Positions 25,488 to 33,686 of a stretch of 64,000 nt of DNA are shown piece after piece. The notes beneath the pieces were generated by a model. That model worked only from the letters and a program-made list of their open reading frames with translations. It was not told the origin of the DNA and searched no databases. The stretch lies in the NCBI GenBank assembly GCA_017308515.1, contig JAFKEN010000007.1, forward strand, positions 1 through 64,000, read 5' to 3'. Each line of letters opens with the position of its first letter. Position 1 is the first letter of the stretch. Position numbers and translations under genes: made by a program. This stretch comes from Actinomycetales bacterium. Its GTDB lineage: Bacteria > Actinomycetota > Actinomycetes > Actinomycetales > Microbacteriaceae.

Positions 25488-26285
25488 ATGCCGACATACA
25501 CGAACCCGACCAGCGATGCCAGCGATGCCTACGAGGCGTTGCGCGGTCTGGCTCACGCCAGCCGTAGCTTCGAGGACCCGTCCGAGACCTACGTCGTGAT
25601 CGGTGAACTGTTGGGCGGGCTGCGATCGCTGCGGCAGGTGCTCGACCAGCTCGCCGCCGCCCATCTGAGCCGGCAGCATCACGTCACCGACGAGTCCCGC
25701 GAGTACAGCGGCGGTGCGGCCGAGGCGCTGGCCGCAGCGGATGAGCTGCTTCAGGCCGGCACGCTCATCGACCAGGCCGACGACCGCCTCAGCGCGGCCA
25801 TGACCCACTCGGGCCGGATCGTGTGGAACCCGCAGGACCGGATGGTGGAGCGGTGGGTCGGCGTCGTGTTCCTCCAAGGTGAGGAAGCCGACCGGGTGAT
25901 CGACCTCATCGACGCCCACGGGGTCGAGGCGGGGATCGAGCATCTGTCGGCGTGGGACTACGGCGAGGAGACCACGAACGCCGCCTTGGAGAACGGCGAC
26001 GTTCACGACACCGCCCCGGTCTATCCCGGTGACCGGCAGGCCGAGACCGGCGACTACGCGATGACCTACAACCCGATGGCCGGGCACGTCGCCCTGTACC
26101 GGCGGCACCTGATCCGCGCCGAGGACGCCATCGACAAAGAAGCAGGGGCGCACGTCCCGGCCCGCCGCCCGACGACAGGCCGTGAGCGAGAGACGGCCGG
26201 GCGGCGTAGCGCCGTCCGTGACGGCGGCTGGTTCGAGTATCCCGGCGTTGCCGCGGTCAAGCAGGCCCGCGGGCTGTCGCTCTGA
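25488..26285 (+). CDS. Conserved ICE protein of unknown function, 265 residues
   Basis: ATG 25488 follows AAGGAGG. The first 90 residues are helical (AYEALRGLAHASRSFEDPSETYVVIGELLGGLRSLRQVLDQLAAAHLSR) with an acidic middle. A C-terminal basic part ends in GWFEYPGVAAVKQARGL. There is no membrane segment. Its steady position between SCO6880 and VirB4 genes supports a structural or regulatory role in transfer. I recognise no known family. The leader holds a CTCACCTGGCAGGC variant of the recurrent motif. Confidence 0.65.
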   Translation: MPTYTNPTSDASDAYEALRGLAHASRSFEDPSETYVVIGELLGGLRSLRQVLDQLAAAHLSRQHHVTDESREYSGGAAEALAAADELLQAGTLIDQADDRLSAAMTHSGRIVWNPQDRMVERWVGVVFLQGEEADRVIDLIDAHGVEAGIEHLSAWDYGEETTNAALENGDVHDTAPVYPGDRQAETGDYAMTYNPMAGHVALYRRHLIRAEDAIDKEAGAHVPARRPTTGRERETAGRRSAVRDGGWFEYPGVAAVKQARGLSL

Positions 26286-26326
26286 CGTAGCCACCACCGA
26301 GACGCGTCGGCGCGCACCTGCCCGCC

Positions 26327-26773
26327 ATGAACAGCGCAGACCCCGCCGCTCCGATGTCCCGGCAAGTCGGGACGCTCACCTTGACCGTCTGGCCGGACTC
26401 GCCGCTGGGCGAGCACCAGCGACACGCCTACCTCATCGAGGACACCGCGACCGGGCAGACGATCGACGGCCGGGACCTGTTCACCGGCGCCCGCGCGATG
26501 CGCGACCTCGCCGCCTACCTGACCGCGGCCGGCGACGCCCGCCAGTACGCCATCGACAACCCCGGCAGCAGACCCGAGCACGAGGGCCTGTTTCCCGGAT
26601 GGGTCGCTGAGGCCGCTCGCCAGAACGCGGACGCGCTGGCCCTGCTCGGCATCGAGGACCCGCCGCAGCCCAAGCCGGACACGCCACGGCAACCTCGCCC
26701 GGCGCCGGACTCGTCATGGTTCGACCGCCCCGCCGGCGGTTGTGTCTCCGGGACGCGGGGGCGGTCGTTGTGA
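26327..26773 (+). CDS. Small conserved ICE protein of unknown function
   Basis: The product is 148 residues, hydrophilic and acidic. It has TLTLTVWPDSPLGEHQRHAYLIEDTATGQTIDGRDLFTGA and DLAAYLTAAGDARQYAI, then a Pro-rich tail. The ATG directly follows GCACCTGCCCGCC, one of several copies of a shared leader motif, and lacks a clear Shine-Dalgarno. The stop overlaps the GTG of the VirB4 gene, so the two are probably coupled. Function unknown. Confidence 0.6.
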   Translation: MNSADPAAPMSRQVGTLTLTVWPDSPLGEHQRHAYLIEDTATGQTIDGRDLFTGARAMRDLAAYLTAAGDARQYAIDNPGSRPEHEGLFPGWVAEAARQNADALALLGIEDPPQPKPDTPRQPRPAPDSSWFDRPAGGCVSGTRGRSL

Positions 26774-28254
26774 GCCGGGGCGAGAAGCTGCATACCGCTG
26801 TCCTCGTCGCTCCCGCCTCGGAGCGGCGCCGGCTGCGCAAGCAGCGGCGGCAAGCCGCCGCCCGCCTCGTCGCCGAGCAGCGTCACGTCGAGAAGGAAGC
26901 GGCCCAGGCCAAGGCCGCCGCCGAACGGGCCGAACGCCGCGCCACGGTCTACCTGCCCGCCGCCGGCGAGCCCGGTCCAGCGGCGCTGAGGACACCGGGC
27001 CGCTTCCGGGTACCCCGGCATCAGGACACCAGCGCCGTGCTCGCCGGGCAGTACCCGTTCCTGGCCGAAGCCGGGCTCGGAGCCGCGGGAATCTTCATCG
27101 GCCAAGACCTCTACAGCGGCTCGTCGTTCGTGTACGACCCGTGGGAGTTGTACCGCAGGGGCATCATCACCGCGCCGAACCTGATCTTGGCCGGGATCGT
27201 CGGCTCCGGGAAATCGTCGCTCGCCAAGAGCCTCTACACCCGCAGTCTGCCCTTCGGGTACCGCGTCTACGTTCCCGGCGACCCCAAAGGCGAGCACTCC
27301 GGCGTCGCGGAAGCAGTCGGCGGGAAAGCGATCATCCTCGGGCACGGGATGGGCAACAGGCTCAACCCATTGGATGAGGGCTACCGGCCCGGCGGCCTGT
27401 CCGACCAGGAGTGGGCCACCACCCTCGCCGCGCGACGCCGCGATCTGCTCGGAGCCTTGACCGAGACGGTGCTGGATCGGCGACTGGCGCCGTTGGAGCA
27501 CACCGCGATCGACACCGCCCTGGCCGGCGCGGTCCGCGACGCGGACGTGCCGATCCTGCCGATGGTGGTCGACCGGCTACTGCGCCCCGACCCTGCCGAC
27601 GACCCGGACGGCCGGCTCACCGAGGACGGCCGCCAGGTCGGCCACGCGCTGCGCCGCCTCGTCGCCGGGGACCTGGCCGGCCTGTTCGACGGTCCGAGCA
27701 CCGTCAGGTTCGACCCGTCGCTGCCGATGGTCAGCCTCGACCTCTCGCGCGTCACCGAGAACAGCACGCTGATTTCGGTGCTGATGACCTGCTCGTCGGC
27801 ATGGATGGAAGCCGCACTGCTCGACCCCAACGGGGGCCGCAGATGGGTCGTCTACGACGAGGCATGGAGGCTCATGTCCCACCCGGCGCTGCTGCGGAGG
27901 ATGGACGCGCACTGGCGGCTGGCGAGGCACTACGGGCTGGCGAATCTGCTCGTGTTCCACAAGCTCACCGACTTGGAGAACGTCGGCGACGCAGGATCGG
28001 CGAACCGGGCGCTGGCGAACAGCCTGCTGGCGAACGCCGAGACCAGGATCGTCTACCGGCAGGAGACCGATCAGCTCGGCCCGACCGCCATCGCGCTCGG
28101 GCTGACCGGCACCGAACGCCGCCTGCTGCCCGGACTCGGCACGGGGCAAGGGCTCTGGCGGATCAAAGACCGGGCCTTCGTCGTGCAACACCAACTCCAC
28201 CCCGCAGAACTCGCCGCGTTCGACACCACCGCCCGCATGACCGGCAAAGGCTAG
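26770..28254 (+). CDS. VirB4-like conjugation ATPase
   Basis: The 494-residue protein starts at GTG 26770 in a GTGA junction. A coiled-coil N-terminus (about 18-60) precedes the RecA-like ATPase core: Walker A GIVGSGKS (142-149), Walker B WVVYDEAW with D363-E364, and RHYGLANLLVFHKLTDLENVG. FIGQDLYSGSSFVYDPWELY just before Walker A is typical of actinobacterial VirB4/TraC homologues. It powers pilus or channel assembly together with the SCO6880 protein. A tandem repeat array begins 8 bp after its stop. Confidence 0.88.
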   Translation: MSRGEKLHTAVLVAPASERRRLRKQRRQAAARLVAEQRHVEKEAAQAKAAAERAERRATVYLPAAGEPGPAALRTPGRFRVPRHQDTSAVLAGQYPFLAEAGLGAAGIFIGQDLYSGSSFVYDPWELYRRGIITAPNLILAGIVGSGKSSLAKSLYTRSLPFGYRVYVPGDPKGEHSGVAEAVGGKAIILGHGMGNRLNPLDEGYRPGGLSDQEWATTLAARRRDLLGALTETVLDRRLAPLEHTAIDTALAGAVRDADVPILPMVVDRLLRPDPADDPDGRLTEDGRQVGHALRRLVAGDLAGLFDGPSTVRFDPSLPMVSLDLSRVTENSTLISVLMTCSSAWMEAALLDPNGGRRWVVYDEAWRLMSHPALLRRMDAHWRLARHYGLANLLVFHKLTDLENVGDAGSANRALANSLLANAETRIVYRQETDQLGPTAIALGLTGTERRLLPGLGTGQGLWRIKDRAFVVQHQLHPAELAAFDTTARMTGKG

Positions 28255-28261
28255 AAGTTCC

Positions 28262-28362
28262 CCGGATTCCTGAACGTTCGTCGGGATTCCTGACGGTTCA
28301 TCGGTCGGACTGACGGTTCCTCGGGATCGCTGAACAGTTCCTCCCGGAGTCGTGACCGGCCC
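28262..28362. repeat. Tandem array of degenerate 20-bp repeats (iteron-like)
   Basis: Five head-to-tail units occur at 28262-28281, 28282-28301, 28302-28321, 28322-28342 and 28343-28362. The first four approximate CGGGATTCCTGACGGTTCMT; the fifth keeps only CCGGAGTCGTGAC. A period of about two helical turns is typical of iterons bound by a replication or transfer initiator. The array fills the space between the virB4-like gene and the next gene. Confidence 0.8.
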
Positions 28363-28428
28363 GGCCGGGAACCCCGCGCGCCCCGCGGCCCTCGACTGTT
28401 GCCGGTGGGTGCGCGTGCACCTGGCGGC

Positions 28429-28947
28429 ATGAGGAAACCCGAGCCGCAACCTGAGCCTGTCCCGGTCTCCATCCCGCTGGTCGTGCTCGATGTGCGCGAG
28501 GACGGCACCGTGACCGTCACCGTCGACGGGAAACGGCTGGACCCCGACCCTTTCGCGCCGCCGTGGCGACGATCCTCGTTCGGGCCGATCATCGACCGCG
28601 CCACGAACGACCGGACGACACCGGCCAGGGTCGAGGTCCGCGAAGCGGACGGCACGACCTTCACCGACATCATCGCCGCCCGCCGCCGGCGTTCCCGCCC
28701 CGAGCCCGAACCGGAACCGGAGGCGCCGGCCGGGCCGGTGTTCCACACCGTCGAGGGCGAGGGATTCGTCCCCGGCGAGGACGTGGCGGTCGCCGTCGTC
28801 ACCGGGCACACCGACGCCGCCCACACCGGCACCGCCCGCGCCCTCATCGACCCGGCCGGAGTCAGTGTTGACCACGCCGGCGGGGTCATCGAGATCATCC
28901 TGTTCGGCCGCGTCTCCGGCACCACGATCATCCGGCGACTGCCGTGA
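28429..28947 (+). CDS. Small acidic/basic ICE protein of unknown function
   Basis: The product is 172 residues from ATG 28429, which directly follows GCACCTGGCGGC. It has a short beta-rich N-terminal part (VSIPLVVLDVREDGTVTVTVDGKRLDPDPFAPPWRRSSFGPIIDRATNDRTTPARVEVREADGTTFTDII), a Glu-Pro repeat linker and a second beta-rich part ending in GRVSGTTIIRRLP. No catalytic motif is seen. It overlaps the coupling-protein gene by 4 bp. Confidence 0.62.
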   Translation: MRKPEPQPEPVPVSIPLVVLDVREDGTVTVTVDGKRLDPDPFAPPWRRSSFGPIIDRATNDRTTPARVEVREADGTTFTDIIAARRRRSRPEPEPEPEAPAGPVFHTVEGEGFVPGEDVAVAVVTGHTDAAHTGTARALIDPAGVSVDHAGGVIEIILFGRVSGTTIIRRLP

Positions 28948-30722
28948 ACGAGCAGGGCCGGCAGACCGGCTCGTTCGGGGACGAACTGACCAACGCCGCG
29001 ATGATCGGGCTGGTCGTCCTGTTCGGCGTCGCGCTGATCCTTCGCGCCGCTGGATCGGTGGCCGCATTCCTGACCGGCACCTCCCAGCCGGCCGGCGATC
29101 CCGCCTCCGGGGTCGAAGTGCTGTTCCGACCGGGCGACCCCGCTGCGGCGCTCGACGCGGACGGCCTGAACCCGGTCGTCTACTGGATCGTCGCCGGGCT
29201 GCTGCTCGCCGGCCTCGTCACCGGCGGGCTATGGGCGTGGCTGCGGCTGCGCCGCCACACCCACCGGATCGAAGCCGACCCGCGCCGCATGGCCGGAATC
29301 GCCACCCGGCACGAAGTCGCCGCCGCTGCGTCCGAGAAGGCGCTGCTGCGCCGCGCGGGAAACCTGCGCCCCGGTCTGAGCGACCCACGGCCGCAGGACG
29401 TGGGCTACCGGCTCGGCACCTCCAAGGGCACCGGCGTGTGGGCCTCGGTCGAGGACTCGATCATGGTCATCGGCCCGCCCCGCTCCGGGAAGGGCCTGCA
29501 TCTGGTGATCCCGGCCATCCTCGACGCGCCCGGCGCCGTCGTCGTCACCTCGACCAGACCGGACAACCTCACCGCGACCATGCGCTCCCGCCGCCGGATC
29601 GGCCCCGTCGCGATCTTCGACCCGCAACACTTGGCCGAGGGCCTGCCCGCCGGTCTGCGCTGGTCACCGATCCGGGGCTGCGAGTCACCACAAACGGCGA
29701 TGATCCGCGCCACCGGGCTCGCCGCCGGTACCGGCCTGTCCGCAGGCGGCGTCGACGGCGGAGGCTTCTGGGAAGGCAAGACACGGGCCGCGCTCCAAGC
29801 CCTGCTGCACGCGGCAGCGATCGACAACCGCCCGCCCGCCGAGCTGTTCCGATGGACTCTCGATCCGACCGCGGCCGCTGACGCGGTGGCGATCCTGACC
29901 GGCTCCACCCAGGCTGCGACCGGGTGGGCCGAGTCCTTGGAAGCGATGATCGACTCCGACCCCCGCACCCGCGACTCCATCTGGCAGGGCGTCTCCCTGG
30001 CTCTCGGATCGCTGGCCGACCCGCGCGTGCTCGACGCCGTATCACCCGGCCCCGGTGAGGGCTTCGACCCCGAAGCGTTCATCCGCGACCGCGGCACGTT
30101 GTTCCTGCTGGCAACCGGGTCCGGTGCCGGAGCCAGCGCCGCGCTGGTCGCCGCGCTCGTGGAAGACCTCATCGAGACCGCCCGCCGCCTGGCCGCACGA
30201 TCGGCCGGCGCCCGGCTCGATCCGCCGATGCTGCTGGCGCTGGACGAGATAGCCAACCTCTCGCCATTGCCGTCGCTGCCGACACTGATGGCCGAAGGCG
30301 GCGGATCGGGGATCACGACCATGCCGGTGCTCCAATCGCTCGCGCAGGCGCGGGACAAGTGGAACGAACACCAGGCGAACGCGATCTGGGACGCCTCGAT
30401 CGTCAAAGTCATCCTCGGCGGGGCTTCCAACAGCCGCGACCTGCAAGACCTCAGCGCCCTGGTCGGCGAGCGCGACGAATACACCGACTCCGTGACGCTG
30501 GGCGACCACGGCAGCCGCTCCAACCAGCGCTCCGTGCGCCGGGTGCCGATCTTCCCACCCGACCGCATCCGCCGGCTCCCGTTCGGGACCGGGATCGTGC
30601 TACTGCGCTCCGCACCCCCGATCGTCACCGACCTGCACCCCTGGCCCAAGCGCCCCGACGCCGGCCAACTCACCGCCGACCGCGCCGAGATCGAAACCCT
30701 GCTCCGTCGCTCCGACACCTGA
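28944..30722 (+). CDS. VirD4/TraG-like type IV coupling protein
   Basis: The protein is 592 residues from GTG 28944 in a GTGA junction. Two N-terminal membrane helices (about 18-45 and 77-100) precede an ATPase with Walker A GPPRSGKG (177-184), the TraG-type VVVTSTRPDN, and Walker B MLLALDEIANLSPLPSLPTLMAEGGGSGI. The C-terminal part has SRDLQDLSALVGERDEYTDS and FPPDRIRRLPFGTGIVLLRSAPPI. It recruits the relaxosome to the secretion channel. It is the surest sign that the element transfers single-stranded DNA, yet no relaxase gene is visible nearby. Confidence 0.9.
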   Translation: MNEQGRQTGSFGDELTNAAMIGLVVLFGVALILRAAGSVAAFLTGTSQPAGDPASGVEVLFRPGDPAAALDADGLNPVVYWIVAGLLLAGLVTGGLWAWLRLRRHTHRIEADPRRMAGIATRHEVAAAASEKALLRRAGNLRPGLSDPRPQDVGYRLGTSKGTGVWASVEDSIMVIGPPRSGKGLHLVIPAILDAPGAVVVTSTRPDNLTATMRSRRRIGPVAIFDPQHLAEGLPAGLRWSPIRGCESPQTAMIRATGLAAGTGLSAGGVDGGGFWEGKTRAALQALLHAAAIDNRPPAELFRWTLDPTAAADAVAILTGSTQAATGWAESLEAMIDSDPRTRDSIWQGVSLALGSLADPRVLDAVSPGPGEGFDPEAFIRDRGTLFLLATGSGAGASAALVAALVEDLIETARRLAARSAGARLDPPMLLALDEIANLSPLPSLPTLMAEGGGSGITTMPVLQSLAQARDKWNEHQANAIWDASIVKVILGGASNSRDLQDLSALVGERDEYTDSVTLGDHGSRSNQRSVRRVPIFPPDRIRRLPFGTGIVLLRSAPPIVTDLHPWPKRPDAGQLTADRAEIETLLRRSDT

Positions 30723-30802
30723 ACACCGGTCGCGACAAGGAGCACCTGCCCGCCACAACGGCCCGGCACGAACCGGCGCCGGAGAGCAGACAGGAGCACA
30801 GC

Positions 30803-31390
30803 ATGTCCGACGAACCCCACGGCGACGCCACGACGAACGACGTTCCCGACTCGGATGTGGACCAGATGGACGACGACGGCTACGACGAGCCGCTGATCGC
30901 CGAGCCGCCGCACCCGATCAACTGGAACCTGCTGAGCGCCGACGACGCCGAGGCCGAGTGGTTGGAGCTCAACCGCTGGGTGGACTGGCTGCGCCACACC
31001 TACGGGCTCCCCACCTCCGTGATCCCGCCCGCCTGGCATATGCACCCCGAGCTGCTGTGGGAGCTGAGCGCGCTGCACCTGCACTGGCTCTGCGCCTACG
31101 ACCCCGACCAGAACGGCAGCGCACCGCTCGGCTGGCACCGCGACTTCGCCGACGCCCGCCAGCGGCTCCGCGAATGGGTCGCCGCCTGCGGCACCCGGCT
31201 CGACCACGACCGCCCCACCCGGCAGACCGTCTGGCCCGGCGAGGAACCCGGCAACCCGATCGAGGACATCCCGATCACCGACCGCGACGCCGAGTTCGTG
31301 GAGTTCGTCATGGCCGACGTCCAGGCCCGCCGCGAGGCCGAGGAAGCGTTCTACCGCGACCTCGACCCGGACACCGGAGAAGTGTCGTGA
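30803..31390 (+). CDS. DUF4913 protein
   Basis: The 195-residue protein has an acidic N-terminus and a DUF4913 domain (about 45-150): LNRWVDWLRHTYGLPTSVIPPAWHMHPELLWELSALHLHWLCAYDP, GWHRDFADARQRLREWVAACG. DUF4913 proteins are frequent in actinobacterial conjugative elements; their role is unknown. ATG 30803 follows CAGGAG. A terminator lies 18 bp after the stop, so this is the last gene of the transfer operon. Confidence 0.85.
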   Translation: MSDEPHGDATTNDVPDSDVDQMDDDGYDEPLIAEPPHPINWNLLSADDAEAEWLELNRWVDWLRHTYGLPTSVIPPAWHMHPELLWELSALHLHWLCAYDPDQNGSAPLGWHRDFADARQRLREWVAACGTRLDHDRPTRQTVWPGEEPGNPIEDIPITDRDAEFVEFVMADVQARREAEEAFYRDLDPDTGEVS

Positions 31391-31408
31391 GTTCCTGCAT
31401 CGAAACGA

Positions 31409-31469
31409 AGGAAAGCGCCGAGGTCGCCGACCTCCGTGAGAGAGGCAGGAACCTCGGCGCTTCCTTTCT
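31409..31469 (+). terminator. Terminator of the transfer operon
   Basis: Arms AGCGCCGAGGT (31414-31424) and ACCTCGGCGCT (31451-31461) pair perfectly. The stem continues through GGAA/TTCC with a one-base bulge and is followed by TTTC. It ends the left-to-right operon before the leftward recombinase gene. Confidence 0.75.
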
Positions 31470-31498
31470 GCCGCTGTCGAGCGATCAGGCCGACTCGA

Positions 31499-33034
31499 TC
31501 AGGGCTGCTCTGATCGAGTCCATCGGTACTGCTCGTGAGGAACGAAACGCGGAGCGATCTTGATGCGGTTCGGGTCGAACTTGCCGCCCAACTGCGGTGC
31601 CTTGACCACGCGAATGTCCAGCAAGAGCTTGACGATCCGTCGCTTCTCCAACAGGTCCAGCCGCTCCCACGCGCTCTCAATGTCCTCGGCCTGCAAGAGC
31701 CGAAGCACGTCGTCGGCGGATACCGGAGGCACCGTCGCCTTCGCCGCCTGCTCAATCTCCGGGTTCAGACGCCGCTCGATGCTCGACAGCATCGTGAGGC
31801 TGATCCTGCCTGCGGCGTATTCCTCGGCGGCCTGATCGAGGCGCTGGCGAAGCCGCGCCACTTGTGCCTCGGCCTCCTGGACGCGCTCGTGCCAGTTCTC
31901 GCTTGGCCCAGCGATCACCGCCAAGCTCTCGGGCTTGGCGAGCCAGCCCAGCAGGGCGCCAACCACGTAAGCATCAGTGCGAGGGATGTCGATACTGATC
32001 CTTCGGCATCCGACAGTCGGGCAGGCGTAGTTGTCGCGTCGCGTCCCGTCCTTACGCGGCACCATCCCGTGCAGACGGACCAGCGGCCCCGAGCAGTAGC
32101 CGCACTTCGCGATGAACGACAGCAGCCACTTCGGATGGCTGTGGTTGTCCTCTTCGACGTACCGGGTACGGCGTGCTCGATCTTCGAGCACCCGGTTGAC
32201 CTGCTCCCAACGGTCACGAGGGATGATCGCCGGCCAGTCCGCCTCACCGATCACCTTGCCCTGATACTTCCGCAGGCCGGCGATCGTCGGGCTCCTGAGC
32301 ATCTGCCGCAGCGTCGAGTTCATCCAGCCGCGCGAGTGGTCAGAAGTCGGCTTCATCGGAGTCGGAATACCGGCCTTGTTCAGCCGGGTCACGATCGCGT
32401 TCATCGGAACACCACTCAGAATCTCGTCCACGGCGTTGACGATGATCGCGGCCTTCTCCGGGTCGATTTCCTGACGGAGAAGCACCCCGGTGTGCTCGTC
32501 ATAAACGCGGCGGTAGCCGAACGGAAGACGACCGTGTGGCCTGCCCTGCTGCGCGTGCAGGCGCACCGTGCGGAGCTGTCGCTCCCGGATCACCGCGGCG
32601 TCCTTCTCGGCGGTCAGGAACTCCAAACCCATCATGAACGCATCGTCGCTCCGGGCGAAGTCATAGACCCGTCCCTTCGTCAGATACAGCACCCCGGCCT
32701 CCTGGCAGGCGGCGCGGAGCTGGACGTAGGCCAACAGCTCGCGGCCCGCACGCGACGGCTCCCAAGTCACGAAGGCGTCATACTGCTTCGACGCGATCAG
32801 GCGCAGGGCTTCCTCGAAACCCTCGCGCTCGCGGGTGCGCCACTGCGAGGCGGAGCGGTTGGCGTCGGTGATGACCTTGCCGACGTGCCACGTCTGCTGG
32901 TCGCACCAGGAGCGGCAGTCGGTCTCTTGATCGTCGGTGGATCGCATGAGGTACTGGCGATCCATCGAGGCTCGGGTGTAGATGAGAGCATTGACCTCAT
33001 CATCGGTCGGTCGAGTGAGTGCTTGCGTTTTCAT
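31499..33034 (-). CDS. Large serine recombinase (ICE integrase)
   Basis: The protein is 511 residues. The resolvase domain has nucleophile Ser23 in LIYTRASMDRQ, then VTWEPSRAGRELL. A recombinase domain (PFGYRRVYDEHTGVLLRQEIDPEKAAIIVNAVDEI), a zinc ribbon (CGYCSGPL, CPTVGC) and a coiled-coil (RVQEAEAQVARLRQRLDQAAEEY) follow. It starts at the ATG complementary to 33032-33034; the frame runs further into host DNA without homology. The start lies 36 bp from the junction with the ABC-F gene, the usual place of a serine integrase beside its attachment site. Confidence 0.94.
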   Translation of the reverse strand: MKTQALTRPTDDEVNALIYTRASMDRQYLMRSTDDQETDCRSWCDQQTWHVGKVITDANRSASQWRTREREGFEEALRLIASKQYDAFVTWEPSRAGRELLAYVQLRAACQEAGVLYLTKGRVYDFARSDDAFMMGLEFLTAEKDAAVIRERQLRTVRLHAQQGRPHGRLPFGYRRVYDEHTGVLLRQEIDPEKAAIIVNAVDEILSGVPMNAIVTRLNKAGIPTPMKPTSDHSRGWMNSTLRQMLRSPTIAGLRKYQGKVIGEADWPAIIPRDRWEQVNRVLEDRARRTRYVEEDNHSHPKWLLSFIAKCGYCSGPLVRLHGMVPRKDGTRRDNYACPTVGCRRISIDIPRTDAYVVGALLGWLAKPESLAVIAGPSENWHERVQEAEAQVARLRQRLDQAAEEYAAGRISLTMLSSIERRLNPEIEQAAKATVPPVSADDVLRLLQAEDIESAWERLDLLEKRRIVKLLLDIRVVKAPQLGGKFDPNRIKIAPRFVPHEQYRWTRSEQP

Positions 33035-33054
33035 GGCGATCAGGTGCTCCGTGC

Positions 33055-33095
33055 TGTACGGGGTTCCTGATTGCTGGGTGAACCCACCAACGACC
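33055..33095. other. Right attachment junction (attR) of the ICE
   Basis: Host coding sequence begins inside the ABC-F Walker B motif: the frame reads LGEPTNDLD where the family has LDEPTNDLD. GGGTTC (33061-33066) and GAACCC (33080-33085) form a dyad with a 13-nt centre, like serine-integrase att half sites. The crossover therefore lies near 33067-33085. The left junction is outside the window. Confidence 0.75.
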
Positions 33096-33622
33096 TCGAC
33101 ACCGACATGCTCGCCGCCATGGAGGACCTGCTCGACTCCTGGCCGGGCACCCTGCTCGTCGTCAGCCACGACCGCTACCTGCTCGAGCGCGTCACCGACC
33201 AGCAGTACGCGGTGCTCACGGGGGCCGACGGGGTCGGGCGACTGCGGCATCTGCCCGGCGGGGTGGAGGAGTACCTCCGGCTGCGCGCCCGCGCCGAGAC
33301 CCCGAGCGGTTCGGTACCCGCGGGATCGCCGGCGGCGCCGAGCGCGTCGACGCCGCCCCCCGCGCCCGCCGACGCCCCGCTCTCCGGAGCCCCGCTCTCC
33401 GGTGCCGAGCGTCGCACCCTCGAGAAGGAGCTCGCCGCGCTGGAGCGACGCATCGCGAAGCTCGGCGACGACATCGCGCGCCGCGACGCCGCGATGGCCG
33501 AGCACGACCCCGCCGATTACGCCGGGCTCGCCGCCGCGGCCGCCGACGCTCAGCGGGTGCGCGACGAACTGGCCGACGCCGAGGAGCGCTGGCTCGAGGT
33601 GTCGTCCGAGCTCGACGGCTGA
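33071..33622 (+). pseudogene. 3' fragment of an ABC-F family ATPase gene, disrupted by the ICE
   Basis: The 183-residue remnant starts at the Walker B/D-loop (GEPTNDLDTDMLAAMEDLL), then has the switch histidine region TLLVVSHDRYLLERVTDQQY. The C-terminal linker and coiled-coil (ERRTLEKELAALERRIAKLGDDIARRD) follow, as in Uup/YheS-type ABC-F proteins that act on ribosomes. The whole first nucleotide-binding domain, the second Walker A and the first Asp of Walker B are missing, replaced by ICE sequence. A TTG at 33071 could start translation, but the product could not bind ATP. Confidence 0.88.
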
Positions 33623-33629
33623 GGTCGCG

Positions 33630-33686
33630 GCGACGCCGACGCGCCGCTCGGGCGCGAGGCTCAGGCGCGACGCCGACGCGCCGCTC
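33630..33686. repeat. 20-bp direct repeat between convergent genes
   Basis: GCGACGCCGACGCGCCGCTC occurs at 33630-33649 and again at 33667-33686, a 37-bp period. It fills the gap between the ABC-F fragment and the CPBP gene and touches the latter's stop codon. It may be a remnant duplication or a weak terminator region. Confidence 0.8.

Noticed and set aside
31470-33505. Upstream extension of the serine recombinase into host DNA (to 33505)
   Set aside because: The extra residues come from the antisense of the ABC-F fragment; the resolvase domain begins at the ATG complementary to 33032-33034.
33071-33622. ABC-F fragment as a functional gene starting at TTG 33071
   Set aside because: It lacks both Walker A motifs and the first nucleotide-binding domain, so it cannot be a working ATPase.
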